From: Epiperipatus broadwayi
Taxonomy: Eukaryota > Onychophora > Udeonychophora > Euonychophora > Peripatidae
Direction: 5' to 3'
DNA length: 64,000 nt
Assembly: GCA_028023455.1 (NCBI GenBank)
Contig: JAQFVV010006294.1
Coordinates: 3,745,001 to 3,809,000, forward strand
The notes beneath the pieces were generated by a model. That model saw only the letters and a program-made list of their open reading frames with translations, made no database searches and was not told where the DNA came from. The translations under genes and the position numbers were made by a program. Of this stretch, positions 37,165-49,594 are shown one piece after another (the stretch's first letter is position 1; each line of letters opens with the position of its first letter).

Positions 37165-37370
37165 TATTTTAAGCTAGATGTAATTATAGGGATTTGAACC
37201 CAACTTTCAAGCTCTCTTTCATCATCCACTCTATCTTATATAACCAATACACATGACTACATCTATGCGAAAAAGATAAATAATCTCCAATATACATATT
37301 TCGTGCTGAACTAGCAATCATCAGTTGGTCCGTATCATCATCTCCCACTATAATTACATCTAGCTTAAAA
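37165..37370 (-). mobile_element. tRNA-like SINE copy with 22-bp inverted ends
   Basis: The unit carries the complement of a perfect B box (minus strand GGTTCAAATCC) near its left end and the family core (minus strand ACTGATGATTGCTAGTTCAG). It is enclosed by identical 22-bp inverted repeats (TTTTAAGCTAGATG..., 37165-37186 and 37349-37370). SINEs do not normally have inverted ends. The left copy at 32303 shares the left end but not the right one. Confidence 0.65.
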
Positions 37371-37399
37371 GAAGTATTACATATTCAGTCTATTCTGTC

Positions 37400-37765
37400 C
37401 ATCTCTCTCCTGTGTATTTAAATGGGCTTAAAGTCCTGCATATGAGGGGTCAGAATGACTTGCAGTCAACATGGGTATGACAACAATATTGACAAACAAG
37501 AGCTTTGAACATGCCATCATCAGATTTTCAATGATATGGATGGTTGGAGAGTGGGGAAGATTGAAGCCTGTCCATTCAAGTTTGAAAATTTGCTATCTTA
37601 AAATAAATCGAGCACTGATTATATATGTGTGTGGCAGATGATGATCCGGACCAAATGATGAGTGCTGGTTTAACACAATATGGATATTGGAGATCATTTA
37701 TCTTTTTTTCATATATAAGATGGAGTAGATGACAAAAGGGAGCTTGAAAGTCTGGGTTCAATTTT
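37400..37765 (+). mobile_element. SINE-like repeat, opposite orientation
   Basis: It contains CATCATCAGATTTTCAAT, GAAGCCTGTCCATTCAAG, GATGAGTGCTGGTTTAACAC and AGGGAGCTTGAAAGTCTGGG: the reverse complement of 32330-32620, block by block. It ends with the tRNA-like GGGTTCAATTTTCT. So two SINE units of this family face each other at 37165-37765. Confidence 0.65.
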
Positions 37766-37789
37766 CTATAAATAATTATACAGTAATAT

Positions 37790-38955
37790 AAAATAAAATA
37801 GCCATTATAGTAACAACTGAAATGCCAGATATTTTGAATGAAGAGTGAAGTATACAATTAAATATATATATATGATACAGTCATTATAGATACTTTAAAA
37901 GAAGCATGTAAAAAAATATAAAAAACTTGGCAAAATTATTCACTGATATATCAAATTGATATTTAAGAAAGATGAATAATGTAATATTAAAAATTATTAT
38001 CTTTCTATCTCCCACAACTAAAAGATAAACTAGATTGAAAAGAGATTAAAATTTAGTAGACACTTTTCAGTTATGAAGTAATTACAAGAGATCTATGGGT
38101 ATGAGTTGCCATTTCAAAATAGATTTGTAGATAAATAAAAATGATACAAATAAGCATTTCTGCCATAAATCACATCAGCAATGTAATTTTAAATTATGAA
38201 GAGTACTTTTCAAAATGCCAGCTACTAAGAAAATTAACATTGGTATGGTTGCAGGGGAAGAGCATATCCTCTAAAACGTTTTTGTAGTTTTACAGAAAGC
38301 ATTTTTTGTATTATATTGAGAGATAAAAGAGGTAAAAATAAATGGAGTTCATTTAAATCTGTTTGGCAGTTGATGTATTTTTTTTTTTTTTTCCCACAAA
38401 TAATGTTTCAGAGCCGCAGGAAATGTTATAAGAACTATTCATAATTTTTAAAAAATAGAGCTAAAAATTATCTGATTGTAATATTCAATAAATTGTTAAG
38501 TTGTTAATATCTCTCATCTTGTTAATATTGATTGAATCATTGTTATTAACATTAACCATAGAATCAAACTTGGACGGATGCTTTCAGATAAAAGGAAATA
38601 AGCGTAAAAGCCTGAAAAGAAACCTGGGTTAAAATTTTGGATTTAAAACTTGAATGCTTAATTTAGAAGCAATGCAGAATTCATATCACACAACAAAATA
38701 TGAAGCATTGAAAGTTAAAGTTAATAAATGACTACTGCTGACATTAAAATTATTAAGTGGCGGACATTCAGCTGAATTAAACATATTTGTAGAAAAGATG
38801 AAATAAGTGGACAATTGAATTCTTAAAGTTAATCCCATGTAATTTCCATAGATTATGTGAGATGAATACTGGGATAAGGAAATTAGTGGAACTCAGAGAA
38901 AGATTTTTATCTTACAGTATTTGATAACAGTTAAAAATAATGATAATGCATTTTA
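37790..38955 (+). mobile_element. LINE copy F, 3' half (RT to tail)
   Basis: The frame resumes with IIVTTEMPDILNEE (compare SSELPRILNEE at 18.9 kb), then KNLAKLFTD-like sequence, and ends with IKHICRKDEISGQLN and LVELRERFLSYSI before AAATAATGATAATG. These are the RT N-terminal block and the C-terminal GH..R.D...... region of the HmRTE-like family. The order and spacing make it the continuation of 31020-32272. Confidence 0.55.
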
Positions 38956-39772
38956 AATCATAAATTTTCGTATAATTAATTCTTAAATCAGTTTGAAGTA
39001 ATGGAACTATTATGTTTAATACAAACAAGTAAAGTTGAACCTGCATCTGTTTGTTTAGAGTAGAATGTTTAAGATTCTTTTTAACTAATGGAACGTTCGA
39101 CATTGCAGTTTTAAATATATTTTTTTGTAATTAAAAGATTTATAAAACGTAATAAAGTAATAGCTTAAAATTTTATACTCAAATTTAAAAATTTTTAATT
39201 TCACTTATTTTTAAATTTGTAATTTAAAAATATATATATACTAATTAAATTTTGAAGAATGCATATTCTGATATTCATTAATGGAATATAGGATTTCTTT
39301 TTCTTCCCCAATTTTTAAAATAGTTTGTTTTTCTTTTTAATATCTTTAACAAACAGTATTTCGATGGAACTGTAATGTTTTACTTAAAAATATAAATTAA
39401 GATCTATTTCTAATTGAAATAGTTAGAGAATACCTGGTTCAAGACTAAAGGTTTTCAATTGATTTTCATCTAGTGCATCCAATTGAATGGCTCTGCCTAC
39501 CATTCATTGCTTGAATCTTCCAATTTTTTTTATAAGAAAAGACAAAATCTGGATCTGATCAATTAATTTTACATTAGTTACTAAAATTCATAAATAACTG
39601 TCATTAATCTATATTTCTTGTTGAATTTTTATTTAGATATGTATAAGCAATGTGTGTATGTATAAATATATTTTAAGAGTTCGTGAAGCATTTAATCTTT
39701 CTGACAAACAATTGCTTAAATGTTGTTTTTTTTTTTTCTATTTTATAAATTATTTATCTGATGCTAAAATAG

Positions 39773-39874
39773 TATTAGTTCGTACCTATAAACCAGAAGG
39801 TGAGATTGATTCTGAAGAGGATGAAGTAACTGATCATCTGATGTTTGGTAAAGAGACTGTTGTCACAGATACAG
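39773..39874 (+). CDS. Ankyrin-like gene, exon 4 of window (102 bp, phase 1-1)
   Basis: A run of T, then CTAAAATAG, precedes the exon, and GTTAATG follows it at 39875. The peptide runs LVRTYKPEGEIDSEEDEVTD and ends GKETVVTDTG: acidic, disordered and in keeping with the rest of the tail. A second AG six bases downstream (39778) is in the same phase, so a two-codon alternative acceptor is possible. Like exons 2 and 3 it is phase 1 on both sides, making three consecutive symmetric cassettes. The exon follows a 23.6-kb intron packed with transposons. Confidence 0.7.
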
Positions 39875-40174
39875 GTTAATGCCTGATGTTATAAATCAGT
39901 ATTATTTGCTACAGCCCATTCTCATTGACTGTTTGTTTGTCTTGCATGAATCCAATTGACCAGTATTAATTTGTAATTCATATGTATTACTGAAAAAAAT
40001 TAAAACTTAGCAGCATTGTTAAGAAATATTTGAAGATTCTACTTATAGTATGTATAGATATATTTTTTTACTTGTTTATGTTTTGTACTTGTATCTTGGC
40101 TTATTGTATTGCCTTATTATTTTGTAATAAAATATTTACTGTATACGTTTAGCTTTTTTATTTTTTATTTGCAG

Positions 40175-40277
40175 ACTCAACTGAACAATCAGAGTTTTTG
40201 GAACCATATGAAAGACACGTTCATATAGTTAGAGATGAAAGTTCTGGAGCTCCAAGTGTGACATCAGGAACAGTTGG
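40175..40277 (+). CDS. Ankyrin-like gene, exon 5 of window
   Basis: A strong acceptor (long T tract, TTTGCAG) lies at 40174 and a strong donor (GG|GTAAGA) at 40278. The exon enters in phase 1 and leaves in phase 2. The peptide reads DSTEQSEFLEPYERHVHIVR and ends SVTSGTVG. The preceding intron is only 300 bp and the next 119 bp, in contrast with the giant introns upstream. A phase change from 1 to 2 means this exon cannot be skipped without breaking the frame of the last exon. Confidence 0.78.
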
Positions 40278-40396
40278 GTAAGAATCTGATTTTATTTAAT
40301 TATTATCTGATTTTATTTAATTATTATATATCAGATTTTTGATTTTATTTGTATTTTTAATTTATATATGTAAATTTATGATTTCTGTTTATTTAG

Positions 40397-40583
40397 TGTT
40401 ACCACCAGAACTGTAACTCGTACAGTAATTAGAGATGGTGAGGAAGTGACAACAGTAACCGAGGAAACTACTGGCGATGAAAATTTGCAGCAAAGTATGC
40501 AAGAAATCATTGATCAGTTCATGGCTGACCCCCAAACACAACAATATTACCAGCAGTATAGTTATGAAGATCAGGATGAATAA
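40397..40583 (+). CDS. Ankyrin-like gene, last coding exon with stop codon
   Basis: The acceptor is GTTTATTTAG at 40396, and the first base completes a Gly codon split with exon 5. The peptide contains TTRTVTRTVIRDGEEVTTVT, then an amphipathic helix-like stretch (QSMQEIIDQFMAD), and ends in QYYQQYSYEDQDE before TAA at 40581-40583. The TRTV repeats and the acidic end are what most suggest an invertebrate ankyrin tail. The alternative is another large cytoskeletal protein with a disordered end; a protein search with this exon would settle it. Confidence 0.78.
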
Positions 40584-40645
40584 ACCATTATCTGTTTTAT
40601 TGATTACTACCAGATATATTCTCTTACCCTACTTTGATAACTTTT

Positions 40646-40651
40646 AATAAA
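40646..40651 (+). promoter_or_regulatory. Poly(A) signal AATAAA for the ankyrin-like gene
   Basis: A canonical AATAAA lies 63 bp after the stop codon, and a second one lies near 40702 just before an A-rich run. A short 3' UTR ending about 40670-40730 is the simplest reading, but the AT-rich context makes chance AATAAA common, so longer 3' UTRs cannot be excluded. Confidence 0.45.
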
Positions 40652-41744
40652 AAGTAAAATTTAAGATCTGCTTTTGAAAAGATCTTTTTTGGAGTTTCCA
40701 AAATAAAAATTAAAAAAAAAAAAAACTGATGAAATTTAATTAGTAACTCATACAGACTCTATAAGGAAAATATATATATATTGCATTTCTTACCGCAGAG
40801 ATTGCTTAAATTCTGTTCTATCAAATTTGTCCTATATTTTATCTGATCAAGACATTGATATTGGCTGTTCATAATAAAACAATAGTGTATTTTTTGTTAC
40901 AGGAATGATATATAAATTTATATTCTTAAATTGTTCACATGATCCACTGTCACAAGTCTGATTTTTATTATATATTAAAATATATATATATTTTAAAAAA
41001 AATGTGAGTTTTAAAACAGCTTCCCCTTCCTACTCCCCTCCCCCCCCCCCTTTTTTTTTGTCCCACATAATTGAAATGATGGATGCAGATCAGACTTGAC
41101 TAGATGTGCAGATTTTGTATGTTAGTATTATTTTTATTTTTTATAGTGATCATTCTGTATATCTATAAAGTTGAAATAGCTGAATGAAGCTGGCTCTTGC
41201 TTATATAGCTCACATCCTGAGAAAATTTGTTTCTAACTTTATTTTAGAAATTCATATATGTTGGTAACTGAAACAATTTTCTGATGTTGCATTAAAGCTT
41301 TTCATTATATTAAAAATGTTGTTTGTATTCTTTTTTTTTTTTTTCAGAAATTACATTCGTTTACATTTTATAGATTCTATATATAATTTTTATGCATTGA
41401 ATGATTCACAATGATAATAATCATATGGTTTATTGCTCAGGAGCTCATAGGAAGTTTGAATAGTAGAAATGTGCAGAACTAGACCATGGTTCATGGACCT
41501 TGAAATCCAATATCACACTACCACTACATTAAACCATGCAAAGAATTATGATTCACCATACATTACTACATATAAACCACTAAACATCACGATTACTATT
41601 CTTTATGTTTACACAAGCCATTTACAGAGGTTAAACTATCCATAAAGTAGCACCACTCTGTGCAAGATAGAGTACTCAATGGATGCAAGAAGATTCATGC
41701 ATAAAATCCCTATCTAGTGCCTACTCATCCAATATCTCCAGACT

Positions 41745-42000
41745 ACTTTCTAACTTGTGGCTTTCATCAGTGAGAAGCCTTGGGTTTGAGAGTACTGCAC
41801 CTAGATCTTAGGATTTAATGCAACCCTCCAGCAACCACCTTTCACCTATAAAGCTTTGAGTCTAAAATAAAAACCCAATAATGTTTCAATTCAAGCTATA
41901 TGACTATACAAGCTAATGAGCTTGAATTGAAAACATTATGGTGTTTTCACTTTGGACTCGAAGCTTCATAGTTAGCTAACAAGGTAAAAGGTGGCTACTA
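41745..42000. repeat. Dispersed repeat ending in an imperfect fold-back
   Basis: The first ~100 bp match 5868-5990 in inverse orientation. From about 41830 to 41997 the sequence folds back: arm CAACCACCTTTCACCT...TTTCAATTCAAGC (to 41896) and arm GCTTGAATTGAAAACATT...AAAAGGTGGCT (from 41920), about 70 bp each with mismatches. The type of element is unknown. Confidence 0.6.
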
Positions 42001-42559
42001 GAGAACATATATGACCCCTAAAAATGTTTGTTATGTGGCACAAACCCAATCCAATAGTCACAGTTATTGCAAACAAATGATGGATAGTGTGAGAAATTTA
42101 TGATTGCCAGGGCCTGAACTAACTTAAATAATTGAAGATATTTAAAATTAAAATGCTTTTGGTCATATCTCATTTTGTAGAAGATTGCCGCAAATTTTGA
42201 ATAAATTTGTTAATACTAATATTAATTCCTGGACACAAATCAAAGCTATTTGCTAATTCCTTTGATCATCATTATTTCTGGGGGTCTATTATCTAAAAAT
42301 TCTAAAATCCAGTCTGCCTTTAGATGAAATTAATACCTAATCATCCATTAGTATTCCACTTTAACATAACATGAAGTTATTTATGGAAATTTTGCAAAGC
42401 TTTAGGCAGGAAATTATATTGTTTACTCAGACAGCTCTTTCTTACCCATACCATTAATGTCTAATAACCCTTGTCATAGTACATCTACTGATGTGCCTTT
42501 TTCTTTAATGTTCAACTCTAATGTGAGTTGAAAGATCTGATCATCCATAAAGAAACAGT

Positions 42560-43270
42560 AATCAGACTTTTCTATTTGTGTTTTAATTATGGTCAGTTTG
42601 ATTTCCACTAATTTGTTTGTTGTTATTATTCCAGCAGTGGTTTATGATCTTTAATGATATGAAATATTTACAAATTGTTAATGTTTCTTGCTGAGTTGAT
42701 TATAATTCAGTTCTGTTTTACACCAGTATGAGATGCATAGGTAAGAGGTGTGTCACCTGCATAAATGAAATAGCAGATTACTATTGTAATGAATTAATTT
42801 ATTTAATCTTACAGGGAACTTTAGTATATACAAATACTTGTTCTTGCATTTTCCCCAAAATTTCATTGATTTTTTTCTTCAGCAGATCATACAAGGATCA
42901 GAATATGTAAATAAGCCTGTTAAAAAATGTTCAAACATCTGTAATGCCTTATATATTTCTTGGCCTCAACCTTTTCAAGAGTCAAAGACTTTTCTTTGCT
43001 AGATATGACCCATCTTAGGAAATTTAGTTGTCTGATATGCCAAATGCATTCAGAAATATACAACTTTGTTACAAATTTCTCATCTTTCACACACTTTCAA
43101 CAAATGATGTCTGATTGTTCTCCAGTAATCGATATTATTTCGACTCCACTCAGAATATTATGCCATCACTTTCAAGATGACAAAAATGCACTGGATACAT
43201 CGGTATTCCAAACAATAGCTTTTTACAGATCAGGATGATTAGCTTGTAGTAATATTTGATGATTTCTTTC
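42560..43270 (-). pseudogene. Ty3/gypsy pol relic (RT end to RNase H start)
   Basis: On the minus strand, around 43150-42960, the frame gives EIISITGEQSD, TKLYISECIWHIRQLNFLRW and VISSKEKSLTLEKVEA. These match the DIL..G....H...L.., LN..KC.F....V.FLG..VS..G...DPEKV.AI blocks of Ty3/gypsy RT. Further on, ASHTG, ELNYNQLSKK and IKDHKPLLE match the A.RTL...E.NY....KE and TDHKPL RNase H blocks. The pieces are in the correct order, with shifts and stops. No LTRs were found around it. Confidence 0.55.
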
Positions 43271-46200
43271 CCACCAGTATTTGACAGAGTGAATATATTT
43301 CTGAAAAAAATGGAACAATTTTTGACATTAGGGTCAGGATGTAGATTTTGTTCAATACCTTATTTACATTTATGTTAAGCAGATTTGGTCATTCATCTTG
43401 TTAATTACTAATAACATAGTCCAATTCAACTTCTCTGTAGGCTCTAATTTACTTAATTTTGCCCTAAAAGGTTCTTATATAGTTTACAATTATAAGTCTC
43501 ATTATCTTAAGCTAATTCTAGATGAATTGAAATAGTCTTGATTTCATTATATTCTCTTTAAACAGTTTTAGAAATTTCTTTTTCAATTTTGACTTTTTAT
43601 TCCAATACAATTTTGATTTCAAGAGGATTAAACTACTACTGTCCAATGAATAGTTTTATAATGTGCTTAGATAGGAATATAAGCCTTTCTTTTCCCTATT
43701 TTAACATGTTTTATATATAAGGTAAAAAATAATAGAATACCATTTTTTCTCTTATTCTGTAGAAAGACATTAAAAAAAAGAAAATGCAGGGAGAAGCATA
43801 TTTTTTAGTTATAAAATCAGACATTACTTAAAAGTCAGGTGTAAACATGATCTGCATATACAGATACAGCCACATTTAGACAATATTGCTTCATGCCAAA
43901 TGATGGTTTTAATATCATAAAATGTGTAATAGAGCAGTAACAAAGATGGGCTGAAATTCATTATAAAACTTTACATAGAAAAATATGTGTGGTATTTGCC
44001 ATATTTTGCAGAAAATATTAGTAATTCTATTTATAAGTTATAAAGCTAAGTTTACTCCAGAAAAAAATAATAATGAAATGTAAATAAATATCTAAGTTTT
44101 AAAAGCAATAAAAAAAAATTGCTAATAAGTTTAAAAAGAAATGAAAAATAGATTCTGTAAAAAGAAACTTTATTTTAGTTTTAAGTTTAATAGCAATGAA
44201 GAAAGATGGATGGCAGTTAAATTAAACTTAAACAGACAAAGAGTATAAGTTTAAAAACATTCTACAAAGATTGCAGAAAGATAAACCAAATGGTTAATTC
44301 CAAGACCGAATATAACTGATGGATTTAAGATACAGAGAAACTATTGTTTTAAGTCAAACACTAAGCTAATTTTAGAAGCAAACAAACATAAAATGTTTAA
44401 AACTAATTAACAAGAAATGTGAACAGATGTAATTAAAAACCGGATCCTAATTATCATTGCAAAGATACATTAGCCAAATGGATTTACAATTACATTGGAA
44501 TTTTATTAATGATATCAAGCAAGGGGGGGGGGAGTATAAATAGAGCATGCTCAAAAAGAGCAGAGTTGTCAGCTTTTCTCTACTTGTCATAAGCTGCTAT
44601 TGTTGCTGTATCGTGGGTGTCAAAAGGACCTTGAGAAAAGTGCCCTGATTTTTTTTGCAATGATGGATATGTCCCAGAGCCCATGCCTCAGCCAGCTAGG
44701 GAAAATGTTAATAGACCGCATCGGTCTTTTATTATTTATGTTTGCCTGAGAAGGGCCAAAAAGGATTGTGTGTTTAAAATAACTGAATATTCATTTAAGT
44801 GTACCACTTTTATAGTGGCAGGATTAGTTACTCAGTGGTGATATGGGCAGTGAAGGTAGAACTTTAAATCAAGGACTATTTGGTTATATGTATAAATAAA
44901 GAAAAGATGATTGCTACTCAATTAAATCTTAATTTATGTGTATGTATAATATATAAATATATTAAATCATTAATAACGTTTTGGTAATTTATAATTTTGT
45001 GGAAATTGTTGGTGGTCAGCTTCATAGAACGAATACACAACAGTATTCTTTAATGTTTAATTTGAACTCAGAAGTCTAATGAATTCTGTAATCATGTTTT
45101 AATTCCATCCTAGCAATGTACAGTATAAATTTTATAAAAAACGAGCACATGATTAAAATGGAACTTAATTAAAACTAATTTTAGATTTACCATTCAATTT
45201 ATTTTCAAAGAAAGAATAGAAAAACTATTATCCTATTTTGTTTTAATTTTCATTTACACACTGTATTAAACTGATTAACATTAAATTTTAGTTTTTCCTT
45301 ATCACTAGATTGTTTTCATTTTCTATCATCAAAACACTTGAGTCTTTTATAAAAAATAGATTAACCTGAAAATAATGGCAATTTTAATTAAGAGTTGCAT
45401 TTTGAGATGGTATAAAAGAATACATCTGAGAAAAAATATTCTGATGCTTTGCTGAAGAGACATACTTGTTTAACTGTATACTAACAACTAGGCTAAGAGG
45501 AAATCGGGTCTAATCTTGCCATCAGTTATTTGGAGGAAAATGCATGAGTCTTATAAACATGATATGTATGACTAACCTTGAACACTGTGCTAGCTATTTA
45601 AACACATTTCAGGATTCATTATCATTTTTCTAGCTATGACAGCGTGCCTAAATGTCAATAAGAAATGTTTTTTCATCCTGTCAGTTTACCAGGATACAAA
45701 CTTCAAAGTTAATTTGTATCTGTGTTCCAGATAAACTGTTCCAACTTAATATAATTTCTGAAAAGTTTTCATTAGATGTTCACCAGAATCAATAGCTTTG
45801 AATCATCATTGGAAGTTAATCTTTATTAATAATTTATTATATAACTTAAAAGGAGCATTATAATTTTTTCAAAGATGGTTTCCAGAAAATAAAAATGAAA
45901 ATTTTATGAAATAACACTGAAGTAGCTATAAAAAGCTGTAGCCATTAAAAATAATAATTCCAATCTCAAATTTAATAAATTTGTATCAGTATTGCTAAAT
46001 GCTTTATATTTTTTCTTTTGACTTAGCAACGAATTTTTAAATATTTAGACAACTATATCCATGATTAATTTTTATCATTATCGACTATAAACCTTTTATA
46101 CATGCAAAAAATAATTTATTTTGATAATATATATATATGTAATAATAAAAAATTAACATTAAATTTGAGAAAGTTAAGCTACTATTGTAGTAGGACAGGA

Positions 46201-48577
46201 TACCTTAAAGATCACTATTTGGGTGATGATCATACTATTTTAATTTCACATGTATTTTAATAAATATTTGTTATATCTATTTTTAAGAATATTGGGGGGG
46301 GGGGGGCATGCTGTTAAGTGAAATTATTTAAAAGGTAAATTGTGACATATATGCTAGTCTGTGTATACAACCTATTACTTTATCATATATTTGTTCCCCT
46401 CGTGTATAAGAAATAGAGCTAATGATAAATGGTGACAGATTTTGGACAATTATTATCCAATGTGGAAATATTTACATCTATTCATCATGGTAGATTTTTT
46501 TTTCTGGTGCACTCAAGAGAATTACTGATGCAACCATAATTGAAAAAAAAAAAAAAAATCAAATTTCGGGCTCATGAATGCAGTATTTAATTAACTGAAT
46601 ATTTACATCAGGCAATAATAACAGCAATCATTCTTCTAATGTATTAAAGAAACCAATTTACTTACATATCTATGGCCCAGTTTTCTGACATAGTTTAACA
46701 TCAATTGCTGAAATCAATTATCTGGAGCAGTAAAAACTATTTTGGTTTCGTAAACTTAACAAAATAATACTTGGGCCAGATAAACGGCATTTTTACACGA
46801 AGCAATTAAGTGATAAACACCAACGAATTTTCTTCTATCGTATCGAAGATCCAATTTTCTGGCACAGTCACAATTAAATGGGGCAAATGTTCATATTCAA
46901 GTGATAATATTTGCATACTTTTCAAACAAAATCAATCATTAAGAACAATTCAATATAATAAATCAAAAGTGTTTTGATCCAATGAAATATAAAATTTTTC
47001 AGATGCTAATCGTTATATCAAATTTTTGATGCAATTATATGTAAAAGAGATCGTTTTTTCCCAAATATAGGCTTGTAGAATATTCTACAATATTAATTTT
47101 TTGTTTGTTTGAAAATAAAAGAAATTAAATAAAAACACGATGTAATTAGTAATACTGTATAAATAAAAACAATATTGTCAGCGATGTAAATAAAATTTAA
47201 AATGTGGCTCTACTAGATGAAATTTATTAACAAATGACGTGAGTTTTGAATAAATAAGTTTGTTTGAAAACAAAAAGAAATCGTTGTAGCCCCTGTAACA
47301 TAAAATTATAAAAATAACTGGATGAATTTCATAGCTAAGTCATTAATTAAAATAACTGGGAGCCATCAAATTTGGGAATTATAAAACAAAATAAGAATAC
47401 AAGTTCTTAATTAATTCAAACCCATCAGATCTTAACCCAATTAACATATTGGTAGAATAATGTCATTGATCAGTAATATTCCAGTAAAAGAAAAAATATA
47501 TATGAAAAAGAAAAGATGTGAATTTATATAAAAGGAGAAATCTAGAACAGAACGGGGTAAAAAAGAGACAACTGTATACATCAATTCATGAAACAACAAA
47601 ATGGCAGGAAAGTTTGAAATTTAGCTAATCAGAGTTTAAAGAAACTAGTAGATTAGAACTTTTGCAGATCATATAGACAATTATGTTTTTATGTGACCCT
47701 ATAGGCTATTGACAAAATGTATCTAGCAGCTATCACTCCATTCAAACTCTTCTCAAAAAGACAATAATGATTATACACCAGATAAGTTTTGTTGATAATT
47801 ATATGAACCAAAAATATGTTCTACTGATCCATTCTATTTTCACAAAGTATACATACCTACATAAATGTTTGTAACTTAGCATGAGAATTGGAATAGCTAT
47901 ATATAAATCTTATATTTTAGTGTACACAGAAAAATTAATTGTGTTTATAATTGAAAATGCAAAGTTTGTATTAAAACAGTAACAATAGCTTGTGTAAGCA
48001 TAAGACATAATTATCTGATGTTTAATGTTGTTGTTTTTTAAAACTTGTATGCTATTATATATTCATAAAGACTGATGAGTGGCACAAATCCAGGGTCTAT
48101 ATTGTAATAAACAGGGTCATGGTTAATAAAATACATTACAAACAACAAAATAATATTTATTTTTGAATATATGAAAAGTTAACTGATGATAGTTATATTC
48201 CACATTAACACATAAGATACATTGATCATCATCAAAATAATGTTCACTCTTTAATTCAGCTCCTAAGAAATAGCTATTTGATGACCTAGGCTTATTTTGT
48301 TTTTTAGATAATTCAGAAATCTGATGGTGACACGTCTTGGCATCTAAAAGAATCTCACTTTGTAATCCCCACTTTCTGCAATCTCAAATGATGGTTTAAT
48401 GTGAGAACTTGGAATATGCAATAAGTAGATAGCTTGAGATAAAATGACATAAGAACATAGAATGATACTGACTCTTACTACAAAATAATTAATATTTATT
48501 CTAACTTCAAACATCATTGACACTGCAATCATCATGATGGTCAACAAACATGCAGACAAGAACTAAATTTTAAATTA
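43271..48577. other. Intergenic region without recognised genes
   Basis: Apart from the possible promoter/LTR at 44520, I find only AT-rich sequence, G runs (44523, 46294) and short open frames of biased composition. The string CTTGTGTAAGCATAAGA at 47989-48005 repeats one at 6071-6087, probably a small trace of a dispersed repeat. Confidence 0.5.
44520..44905 (+). promoter_or_regulatory. Possible core promoter or solo LTR
   Basis: TATAAATAG at 44535-44544 follows a ten-G run. GAGCATGCTC and GCTCAAAAAGAGC, two small dyads, come next, and then a locally GC-richer stretch, with AATAAA near 44895. The order TATA box to poly(A) signal within 360 bp is what a solo LTR would show, but no matching LTR copy or terminal TG/CA pair with a duplication was identified. 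Confidence 0.25.
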
Positions 48578-49113
48578 TGTTTATTTGTGACAGCAAGTTA
48601 AATTAAAAGTTTTGTAAATGAACTAAAAGTACTATAAGACAGCATTTACATTCACAGCCCTTTGGGCTTAGTAATTAATAATGAAACTGATGTATCCTGC
48701 ATATGTCGGTAGATTCACTTTGAGACTTTCAGTGATGAAAACTTCATCCTCTATTGCTCTTGAATATTCCATATTTTGTTCAATTCCTGCAGTCTCTTCA
48801 GCAGTCAGTGTCTCATTACACTTTTCCAGTTACATCTTTTATCTCATATATCCCAGATAGCAACATTATGTTCTGCTTATATTAATTTTATATATCTAAA
48901 GAATTGTAATCTTCTGTTAATGATTCAATTAACAAACTATTTAAATTGGTAATCTGCTTTCTGTAAATAGAAACAAATTAATTAACTTTAAATCTCAAGA
49001 TTTCCTGTTTTCTAGTTCCCTATATATATATAATATTTTCTGATTTCCAAAATCTCAATACACATACATCTGTTATAAGTATATCATTATTTATTTTACT
49101 AACTATGTATACA
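48578..49113 (-). repeat. 3' LTR of the gypsy relic
   Basis: It shares with 52797-53280 the blocks CAGTCAGTGTCTCATTACAC / GACAGTGATATCCCTCTACAC, ATCTGCTTTCTGTAAATAG, AGATTTCCTGTTTTCTAGTT and ACACATACATCTGTTATA. On the minus strand it starts TGTATACATAG beside the purine tract and ends AATAAACA. Confidence 0.7.
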
Positions 49114-49594
49114 TATATTAACCTCCCTCTTTCAGAAATAAGATTTTCTGAAGTAATTCATACCGTTTTAAATAAACAGGCATTTTTCTGTTTCTTCAAG
49201 ATCTGCATAACTATGAAGAGAGTTATCATTAATGTTATTTTTATTACTATATTTCTTCAATTTCTGTAATCTCTTTTTAGGGTGTTTTGCAAGCTTAGTG
49301 ATTGAACATTAAATTTTGCCACACCTTGTTGCTGAATATGTTGGGTTTTTTTTACCTTTTTAATTATTTGTCCTATTTCAGTTTTAATAACTACAATTTG
49401 TTTAGATAGGTGTTTCACCCATTACCTATCAATGACATTCTTTCTGTCAGCCTATTGTTTTTTGGTATAGATGGTATTTATGGGAATTTTTCTTGCAAAT
49501 ATTATCTTAGCTGTGAATTTTTCAATAGTAGTTGAAAGTGAACTAAGGCAGCATAACATTTTTTTTTTATATTTGCAATGCCCTCTTTTCATAA

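Larger units (their letters stand above)
16175..39772 (+). other. Intron 3 of window (23.6 kb), mobile-element nest
   Basis: The intron is bounded by exon 3 (donor GTAAGT) and exon 4. It contains two SINEs, at least four LINE pieces, two hAT elements, two large palindromes and a tandemly duplicated SINE, each listed on its own. The stretches 16200-17360, 21600-22270 and 30100-31000 show no recognisable feature beyond AT-rich simple sequence. Confidence 0.65.
1..40583 (+). other. Gene span: 3' part of an ankyrin-like gene (5' end outside the window)
   Basis: Six exons (1-582, 1082-1171, 16055-16174, 39773-39874, 40175-40277, 40397-40583) have AG acceptors and GT donors and join without a frame break. 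Lengths from base 3 sum to 1182 nt, that is 393 codons plus TAA. The protein is acidic and rich in Thr, Val, Glu and Asp, with no globular domain, and repeats patterns such as EVVETSETTDEKGNV and TRTVTRTVIRDGEEV. These recall the disordered C-terminal tail of metazoan ankyrins, which links membrane proteins to spectrin. The ankyrin repeats, ZU5 and death domain would lie upstream of the window, so the family call rests on the tail alone. Introns 2 and 3 make up 95% of the span and carry most of the mobile elements. Confidence 0.6.
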
